Source: CAYXVJ01 sp050309435
GTDB taxonomy: Bacteria; Bacillota; Clostridia; Saccharofermentanales; Fastidiosipilaceae
Direction of reading: 5' to 3'
NCBI GenBank assembly: GCA_050309435.1
Contig: JBNRMJ010000017.1
Span: forward strand, 1-47,103
DNA: 47,103 bases
Positions within the stretch are counted from its first letter, which is position 1, and the number at the start of each line of letters is the position of its first letter. The position numbers and the translations under genes are program-made. Below, piece after piece: positions 41,422 through 47,103 of the stretch. The notes under the pieces are model-generated. The model did no database searches. It saw only the letters and a list, made by a program, of their open reading frames with translations, and was not told the DNA's origin.

Positions 41422-42437
41422 AAATCGATGCTCACGTTCATGTGTTCGGAAACAGTCTGGAAGACGTCGACCGTCTGATCGAAAGCGAGACGGCAAGAGG
41501 CTATGATCGCTTCTTGTTTTTAAGCCTGGAGGCATACGATGCCATGGCCCAAAATGCGATCGCGATCTATATAAAACTGAAACGACCGGACTGCTATATC
41601 TTCGGAAGTCTGAATTACCGCAGTAAGCTTGACTTTGCCGATGAGGTGAAACGTCTGCGCAGGATCGGATTTGACGGGATGAAGTTTATCGAGCAAAAGC
41701 CGACGGAGAGGAAACGGCTGGGGATTTCCCCCCTTGATGCACGCTACGACGAGGTATACCGCTTTCTTGAAGAAGAGAAAATGCCTGCTTTGATGCATGT
41801 CGGCGATCCGCCCGAGTTCTGGGATGAAAATCTGGCTCCGGATTTCGCGAAAGAAAACGGATGGTTCTACGGAGGGGACGATTATGTCCCTCTGGAGCAA
41901 CTTTACGCGGAGCACGAGACTATGCTGGAGCGTTATCCGGGCATGACCGTCATCTTCGCGCATTTTTACTTTTTATCCTATCGCCTGGATGAACTGGAAC
42001 GACTCCTGACGAAATTTGAGCATCTCTATGTTGATCTGACGTCGGGTACCGAAATGTATTTTAGCTTTTCCAAGGATCCCGAAAGAACCCGCGAGTTCTT
42101 TTTGCGTTGGAGTGACCGTTTGATTTACGGGACCGACAATACAGACAGTAAAGATCCGTCGGACATTTACAATACTGCTGTGATTAACCGCATGCAACAG
42201 GCCTTCTTAAGCGATGACGATGATATCAAAGTTTGGGATTAGAGTATAAAAGGAATCGCACTTCCCGAAGCGATCAGGGAGAAGATTCTATCCGAAAATC
42301 TACGCCGCCTCTGCGGCGAATCGCGGCCCCTCGACCGGAAGCTCGCGAGAGCTTATCTCGAGGATTACGAAGCCAGAACTCCGGGTCTTACACCTGAGAA
42401 CCGGAAGCTGATAGATTGTATTAAGCAGCAGCTTTAG
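41418..42437 (+). pseudogene. Amidohydrolase (Amidohydro_2 type) interrupted by an in-frame TAG
   Basis: The frame from 41418 encodes 274 residues of a metal-dependent TIM-barrel hydrolase ('MKIDAHVHVFGNSLEDV', 'GFDGMKFIEQKPTERKRLG', 'MPALMHVGDPPEFWDENLAP', 'VIFAHFYFL', 'LIYGTDNTDSKDP') and ends at TAG 42240. The same frame continues 64 more codons to TAG 42435 with clear family sequence ('GIALPEAIREKILSENLRRL', 'CGESRPLDRKLARAYLEDYE'). A single-base change, such as CAG or AAG to TAG, explains it. Metal ligands HVH and the late aspartate lie before the stop, so a shortened enzyme might retain activity. No compensating start signal follows. Confidence 0.82.
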
Positions 42438-42475
42438 TAGATTAGATACTGAAGCCGGCAATCATTGGAGGAAAT

Positions 42476-44653
42476 ATGGAACGAGGCATATATTTTGACG
42501 GATGGCATAAGGATAACCATTGTTATCACCCGAGCCTGCCTTTACGCAGTCATCAGATGATCGAGGATCTCGAACGCTACCATGCGACTATTCTTGTCTG
42601 GTCGGCTCTGGGAGGCGGCTCGATATCTTTGCCTTATCTCGAGCATGAAGCCTTTGGCGAGATTGATCCCCGCTTGCGTTTTTACGGCTATATGAACGAC
42701 AGCGAATTCATCGCCGAATGCAACAAGCGCGGTATCAAGGTTATGGCTATTTTATTCGAAGTCCAGGCCTGGGAGTTTCCCATCCGTCGCGACGAAAACG
42801 GCCGCTTACTCGGTTTTAACGTTTTACCCGACGATGGCGAAGGTCATGAATGGTACGGCCTGAGAGAGTTTTCGAATAACGAGCACAGCGATTTATTCCC
42901 TACCAGTCTGAAAGATTACTATCCAAACGGCATCATCAACAGCGACGGCGAGCTTGTTACCGATCTCTGGGAGGAAGTTGCGGCCCGTGATTACAACGGA
43001 ACGCCGATTCATGCTGCCTGGGTCGAAGTGACGCTTGGAAATCATACTCAGCAGGTCTATCAAACCTGCCGTAACAATCCGGTCTGGCGCGAGTACATGA
43101 AAAAGATCATGGAGATTCAGATTCGTGCGGGTGTTGCGGGTATCCAGCTCGACGAGAGCGAACTTCCCCTGACCTCTCTTCGTAACGGCGGCTGTTTCTG
43201 TAAAGACTGCCGCAAACAGTTCCGTAATTATTTACAAAACGAACAGGCTGCAGGAAAACTGGAAGGCGAATTCGCCTACATGGATCTTTCTTCGTTCGAT
43301 TATGGCGAGTATCTTAAGTCCCGAAATATCGGCTTCCCCGAAGATCCGAACGGTGTACCGCTGTTCCGCGAGTATTGGGAATTCCAGCTGCGCAATGTCA
43401 AACAGTACTTTACCGAGCTGGTGGATTATGCGAAGGATTATGCCAGACGCACGCAGGGACGAGAACTCCTGATGTCGGGTAACTTCTTCAATGGCATGCC
43501 GGTCTATTACCCGATAGTCCATACAGTAGATGTTGTTACCACAGAGATGGAACGAACACTATTCCGTCAACCTTTCTGGTACCGCTATATCAACGGTTTT
43601 GCCCAGGGGAAGTCTACCGTTATCGCAGAAAATCCCTACGGCGGAATCGTGCCCGAGCTTCTCGATATGCTCAACGAAGGAAAAGGCTACGACCTGTATC
43701 GTTTATTCCTGCTCGAGGGTACTGCCTACGGCAGCAATATGTCGGTTCCTTACGGCGGATGGATGGGTAATACGATTAAAGACGCATTCTGGCCGCCTCG
43801 CCATGTAACCGAGGAAGTTCAAACATTCCTCGCCACGCATCACGATTTAATCAATCAGGAATCCGGAGCCGAAATCGCAATGATTTACAGCTGGCCGAGT
43901 TATTACTGGCGTGAATCCACCAAGACCGGCGGAGGGGCTGTCACTGAAGAAGAGGATAATATCGTCTTTTACAATGCCGTCGACCCAAATGACCCCAACG
44001 CCACTCGCTTGCCCTTCTGGGAAGAGATCCGTTCGATGTCGGATGAACAGTACATCTATGATGTTGTCGTTATGGGCGACGGTGATCTTGTCAGCGATCG
44101 TGTGACTCCGGAGCTTCTCGATAAGTACAAGCTGATTATTCTGCCAGATTGCCATACTCTTACAAAAGAGCAAACAGAGCTATTGTCTGTGTTCGTCGAT
44201 AAGGGAGGCGAGCTGCTGGTTGTCGGTCGTCTGGCTGAAAATCACCCGGAGTGGCTGGAAACGGTGAAGAATCGGACGGGCGTTCATTTCTGCGCCAATC
44301 CCGAGACTCAGGCAGAAGCTACACCTCTATTCCGCGAAAAACTGGCTGCCATCACGAACGGTAACCGTCAGGTCGAGATTAGCAATCCCGCTGTCGGCTT
44401 AAATTTACACCGCAGTCCCGACGGTCTTGCGCTCCACCTGTTGAACTACGCTTATGATGCAGAAAGCGATCGTGTTAATACAACAGATGTCGAATTGACG
44501 CTCAATCTGGGCGATATCCAATCGCTGCGTCTATTAGGCCTGGATCCCCAGAACGAAATCGCATTTGAGCAAACCGGTGACGGTAAGATTCGTATTCCCA
44601 AGATGCCTTTGTATTGCGTACTGGATATCAAGCTGGAGGCAAACAATATATGA
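42476..44653 (+). CDS. GH42-like TIM-barrel glycosidase-like protein
   Basis: A 725-residue cytoplasmic protein starting behind GGAGGAAAT. The barrel has 'YHATILVWSALGGGSISLPY', 'NKRGIKVMAILFEVQAWEFP' and 'RAGVAGIQLDESELPLTSLR' (about 219-238), where D/E residues could be catalytic. A cysteine pair cluster 'GGCFCKDCRKQF' follows. Late 'YKLIILPDCHTLTKEQTELL' to 'VDKGGELLVVGRL' (about 560-595) matches the beta-galactosidase trimerisation (amidotransferase-like) domain. A small beta domain ends the protein. It is like the uncharacterised GH42-related proteins in Firmicute sugar clusters. Its stop overlaps the nucleoside hydrolase start (ATGA). Confidence 0.72.
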   Translation: MERGIYFDGWHKDNHCYHPSLPLRSHQMIEDLERYHATILVWSALGGGSISLPYLEHEAFGEIDPRLRFYGYMNDSEFIAECNKRGIKVMAILFEVQAWEFPIRRDENGRLLGFNVLPDDGEGHEWYGLREFSNNEHSDLFPTSLKDYYPNGIINSDGELVTDLWEEVAARDYNGTPIHAAWVEVTLGNHTQQVYQTCRNNPVWREYMKKIMEIQIRAGVAGIQLDESELPLTSLRNGGCFCKDCRKQFRNYLQNEQAAGKLEGEFAYMDLSSFDYGEYLKSRNIGFPEDPNGVPLFREYWEFQLRNVKQYFTELVDYAKDYARRTQGRELLMSGNFFNGMPVYYPIVHTVDVVTTEMERTLFRQPFWYRYINGFAQGKSTVIAENPYGGIVPELLDMLNEGKGYDLYRLFLLEGTAYGSNMSVPYGGWMGNTIKDAFWPPRHVTEEVQTFLATHHDLINQESGAEIAMIYSWPSYYWRESTKTGGGAVTEEEDNIVFYNAVDPNDPNATRLPFWEEIRSMSDEQYIYDVVVMGDGDLVSDRVTPELLDKYKLIILPDCHTLTKEQTELLSVFVDKGGELLVVGRLAENHPEWLETVKNRTGVHFCANPETQAEATPLFREKLAAITNGNRQVEISNPAVGLNLHRSPDGLALHLLNYAYDAESDRVNTTDVELTLNLGDIQSLRLLGLDPQNEIAFEQTGDGKIRIPKMPLYCVLDIKLEANNI

Positions 44654-45522
44654 AAATAATCTTCGATACCGATCTGGGCGGAGATATCGACGATGCCATG
44701 GCGCTCTACCTCGCTTTGAATTCGTCCGAAATCGATATTCTCGGCATCACGTCGGTCTATCTGGCAGGTCAATGGCGTCGCAAGCTGATAAAACGAATTT
44801 TAAAGGCTTTCGGCAGGGAGGATATCCCTGTATATATCGGAGCGCAAGCACCTTTGATCGGCAGTTGGGCGAAACCCGCTATGACGCCTGTCAGACCGGA
44901 TAAAGAGGAGGCGGCGGCAGCCGTTTCCTCCGAACCCGATGCCGTTGATGCGATCATCCAAATGGCAAAGGAAAATCCCGATGCCGTCATCCTCGCTATC
45001 GGTCCTCTGACCAATCTGGCGATGGCTCTGCGTCGCGCACCATGGCTGGCCTCCACTCATCAGGCCATGATCATGGGCGGTGACATCGGATCGGGCAGGC
45101 CCGAATGGAATATCCAATGCGACCCCGAAGCGGCTCGAATCGTTTTTGAATCGCAGATGGATATCAAGCTCGTCGGCCTGAACGTAACTAACCGTTGCCG
45201 CTTTACGAAGGCCGATGTCGATGAGCTGATGGCCGGGGAGGGTAGTTCTCGCGCCGCTTTGTTCCGCGAAATGCTGGACGAGTTTAGCCGTCGTTTCGAT
45301 TTCCTGCCTACGCTCCACGATCCGCTGGCTATGGCAGCGCTACTGGATCCGGGCTGGTTGCAGTTTGAGCATAGAAACGTAAAGGTGGAAACACGTGGTG
45401 AGTTTACCCGGGGAACGACGGTGGACTTCGGGCATGACGAGTACTCGACCATCGAGGTCGCTACCGATGTAAGGGCAGAAGAGTTCGTCGGTTATATGAA
45501 AAATATACTGGCGAGTGTTTAA
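44650..45522 (+). CDS. Inosine-uridine nucleoside hydrolase family protein
   Basis: A 290-residue protein with the calcium site 'DTDLGGDIDDAMAL' at residues 6-19, 'VILAIGPLTNLAMALRR', 'IMGGDIGSGRPEWNIQCDPE' (with the family NxxxDPEAA motif) and 'LPTLHDPLAMAALLDP' with the last metal aspartate. Nucleoside hydrolases split N-ribosides into base and ribose. ATG 44650 overlaps the preceding stop; no separate ribosome-binding site is needed. With ribokinase and RpiB it gives a complete ribose salvage route. Specificity for purine, pyrimidine or another riboside cannot be told. Confidence 0.88.
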   Translation: MKIIFDTDLGGDIDDAMALYLALNSSEIDILGITSVYLAGQWRRKLIKRILKAFGREDIPVYIGAQAPLIGSWAKPAMTPVRPDKEEAAAAVSSEPDAVDAIIQMAKENPDAVILAIGPLTNLAMALRRAPWLASTHQAMIMGGDIGSGRPEWNIQCDPEAARIVFESQMDIKLVGLNVTNRCRFTKADVDELMAGEGSSRAALFREMLDEFSRRFDFLPTLHDPLAMAALLDPGWLQFEHRNVKVETRGEFTRGTTVDFGHDEYSTIEVATDVRAEEFVGYMKNILASV

Positions 45523-45532
45523 GGAGATACTT

Positions 45533-45832
45533 ATGACTGATCTGGTAAAACTATTCGAAGCAAAATCAGGCTGGGCTCTGAGCCTGGAAAATAATGACCT
45601 GATATGGACAGCTGCCGCCGGCAGTTACCGTCTGATGTCTGTTAGACTGGATGCCGGTGTCGACGGCGCTTGGGTATTCGACAGCATGCCTTTTGAAAGC
45701 TATGAGGATTTCCGGACCTGGACTTTGCCCGCTTTGGTTTTTAGTGACAAGCCGGCTTCGTTACCAAAGCCTCTACTTATAAAAGAAGAAGAGAGAATTC
45801 GCCTCGAATGGCTTTCCGAAAGGCTCTGTTAA
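45533..45832 (+). CDS. Small unknown protein, probably truncated by the insertion sequence
   Basis: A 99-residue protein starting at ATG 45533 behind AAGGAGAT, ten bases after the nucleoside hydrolase. It has alternating strands ('WALSLENNDLIWTAAAGSYR', 'GVDGAWVFDSMPFESYEDFR') and no signal peptide. Its final codons (AGG CTC TGT TAA) coincide with the putative left end of the IS1595-type element at 45822, so the native C-terminus may be lost. I do not recognise it. Confidence 0.55.
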   Translation: MTDLVKLFEAKSGWALSLENNDLIWTAAAGSYRLMSVRLDAGVDGAWVFDSMPFESYEDFRTWTLPALVFSDKPASLPKPLLIKEEERIRLEWLSERLC

Positions 45833-45848
45833 AGTTAGTTGTTGATAA

Positions 45849-45877
45849 TTGATTTTAAAGAACGAATGTTCTATAAT
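45849..45877 (+). promoter_or_regulatory. Transposase promoter
   Basis: TTGATT (45849-45854), a 17-bp spacer and a perfect TATAAT (45872-45877) lie 25 bp before the transposase start codon, inside the element end. Confidence 0.75.
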
Positions 45878-45902
45878 TGAACTAACTACATTAGGGTTGG
45901 TG

Positions 45903-46952
45903 ATGATTGTGAGAGCGACTGAAATCCTTAAAGCCATTCAAAAACTAAATCCTGCAGAGAAGCACAGATTGCGTGAATATTTAATTGATGCACTAAGAGC
46001 ATCAAGTTCGACTGGAACCGTTCTTCACGAAATATCTGAACGTAAGAATAAGAATGGGTATGAATGTCCTGATTGTACATCAGAACATATTGTTCGCTTC
46101 GGTAAATATACAACAATCGTTGATGGTGAAGAAGTTAAAAAGCAACGCTATCGCTGTAAGGCTTGTAAAAAGACATTTACCGACCTCACAAATACAGTTC
46201 TCTATCGAACTCGTCACCTTAACCAGTGGATTAAATTTATTGAGTGTATGATTGAAGGTTATTCTCTTCGGAAGTCTGCTAACTTAATCGGCAACATTAC
46301 TCACGTCACTTTATTTTATTGGAGGCACAAACTATTATCATCGTTAAAGCAAATGGAAATACCAAATTTTGAAGGTATCGTTGAAATGGACGAGACCTAT
46401 TTCTTGTACTCAGAAAAAGGACAAAGAAAAATTAAAGGTAGAAAACCTCGCAAACGTGGTGGTTCAGCAAAGAAACGTGGCATAAGTAATGAACAAGTAT
46501 GTGTATTAGTTGCAAGAGACCGTGACAAGACCACTATTTCGCAGATATTAGGTATGGGTAGATTAACGAAAGTACAGTTAGATAAAGCCATCGGGCATAA
46601 GCTTTCAAATGAAAATATACTATGCACGGATTCTTGGCGTGCATTTAAAACATATGCTGCTGAAAAGGGAATGGATATTTACCAATTCAAGTCCGATGGT
46701 AAAATTCGTACAAAGGGGCTTTACCACATCCAGAACGTGAATAATTATCATAGAAGACTAAAAGGTTGGATACAACGATTTAATGGTGTTGCGACCAAGT
46801 ATTTAAACAATTACCTTGCTTGGTTTCAGGTCTTAGAAAGTATCCAACATCAAAGAAATGAAGTAACAATGAATGATTTGATAATCAGAGGGAATTTAGT
46901 ACAGAATTCAGAAACTTATGATACAATTAGGTTAACTAAATTTGCTGTTTAA
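45903..46952 (+). CDS. IS1595-family transposase
   Basis: A 349-residue transposase. An N-terminal zinc ribbon 'YECPDCTSEHIVRFG' and 'RYRCKACKKTFTD' (C-x2-C, C-x2-C) lies at about 55-95. The ISXO2-like catalytic domain has 'VEMDETYF' and 'CTDSWRAF' as the two aspartates, and 'NNYHRRLKGWIQRFNGVATK' with 'YLNNYLAWF' as the closing region. The length is as expected for an intact family member. ATG 45903 is preferred to 45849, which lies in the promoter. The reading frame is intact, so it may be active. Confidence 0.92.
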   Translation: MIVRATEILKAIQKLNPAEKHRLREYLIDALRASSSTGTVLHEISERKNKNGYECPDCTSEHIVRFGKYTTIVDGEEVKKQRYRCKACKKTFTDLTNTVLYRTRHLNQWIKFIECMIEGYSLRKSANLIGNITHVTLFYWRHKLLSSLKQMEIPNFEGIVEMDETYFLYSEKGQRKIKGRKPRKRGGSAKKRGISNEQVCVLVARDRDKTTISQILGMGRLTKVQLDKAIGHKLSNENILCTDSWRAFKTYAAEKGMDIYQFKSDGKIRTKGLYHIQNVNNYHRRLKGWIQRFNGVATKYLNNYLAWFQVLESIQHQRNEVTMNDLIIRGNLVQNSETYDTIRLTKFAV

Positions 46953-47103
46953 ACAGTGTTTCTTATTCAACTAACGGGGCAGGATAGTTTAAGTGTATTT
47001 CTTCACAACAACTTGTACTTTGAACTATGAAGTGTTAATATACTATTAATCGAAAGGAGAGATGGGTGGACAATGAAGAACTAATCTAATTTTTAACAAT
47101 TGA
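46953..47103. other. Right edge without a recognisable gene
   Basis: After the transposase stop and the presumed IS end near 46979, the sequence is AT-rich and holds only very short open frames. GAAAGGAGAGATG at about 47050 resembles a ribosome-binding site, but the codons after it stop almost at once. Confidence 0.5.

Larger units (their letters stand above)
45822..46979 (+). mobile_element. IS1595-family (ISXO2-like) insertion sequence
   Basis: A single transposase gene with its own promoter is flanked by matching end sequences: GTTAGTTG at 45834-45841 and its inverse CAACTAAC at 46968-46975, each followed inward by ATAA. The outer bases (GGCTCTGTTAAA on the left, GGGGCAGGA on the right) match poorly, so exact ends and target duplication could not be fixed. 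The element is more AT-rich than the sugar genes. It lies right after the cluster's last gene. Confidence 0.7.

Noticed and set aside
10218..42242. UAG read as an amino acid (stop codon reassignment) because of in-frame TAG codons in the acidic ORF and the amidohydrolase
   Set aside because: Other intact genes here (12004-13956, 22094-22984, 25355-26401) end at TAG exactly where their families end, so TAG is a normal stop.

Overview
The window looks like the chromosome of an anaerobic, saccharolytic Firmicute (probably class Clostridia). Start codons have strong AGGAGG-type ribosome-binding sites, promoters are sigma-A-like, sugar uptake is by LplA/LplB/YtcP-type ABC systems, and the mobile genes at the left are of the conjugative-element type common in Clostridia. 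No ribosomal RNA or taxonomic marker is present, so the assignment is an inference.

Left part (1 to about 5963): the right end of an integrative element. On the minus strand it carries an excisionase-like gene, a small unknown gene, ParA, ParB, a replication-initiator-like winged-helix protein, a DUF7768/DUF4406-like protein and a DUF3846-like protein cut by the window edge. Inserted on the plus strand is a complete type III toxin-antitoxin locus: a promoter, three 36-nt ToxI antitoxin RNA repeats, a terminator hairpin and a ToxN/AbiQ-type endoribonuclease gene. The element ends at the 3' half of a tRNA-Ser(CGA) gene, with homology starting in the anticodon loop, so this is an attachment site. 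No integrase gene lies in the window.

6115 to 10363: a chromosomal stretch with a GH51-type arabinofuranosidase, a P-loop kinase-like gene, two genes fused or shortened by internal deletions (a GNAT::VOC chimera and an AraC-GyrI regulator), a 23-residue membrane microprotein, and small orphan ORFs.

10524 to 23056: uronate and amino-sugar catabolism. A UxaE-like tagaturonate epimerase, a two-domain alpha/beta esterase and a Gfo/Idh oxidoreductase form one operon. A convergent AraC regulator follows, then nagB, nagA, a second Gfo/Idh oxidoreductase and a complete sugar ABC importer.

23066 to 32054: a LacI regulator and a DUF1861 protein, divergent from a GH130 mannoside phosphorylase/hydrolase, a second (LplA/B/C-like) ABC importer and an ADP-ribosylglycohydrolase-family enzyme. 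Together with NagA/NagB this suggests use of mannosyl-N-acetylglucosamine-type glycans.

32238 to 45832: two promoters with matching LacI-type operators. The first precedes a wreck in which a secreted-protein head is fused by deletion to an ABC permease tail, then a zinc-type dehydrogenase. The second drives a long colinear cluster: D-lyxose/mannose isomerase, allulose-6-phosphate 3-epimerase, allose kinase, RpiB/AlsB isomerase, a 1082-residue glycosidase-like protein, ribokinase, an amidohydrolase broken by an in-frame TAG, a GH42-like protein, a nucleoside hydrolase and a small unknown protein. The cluster can convert allose to fructose-6-phosphate and ribose (released from nucleosides or ribosides) into the pentose-phosphate pool. 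Its true substrate is unknown. An IS1595-family insertion sequence closes the window.
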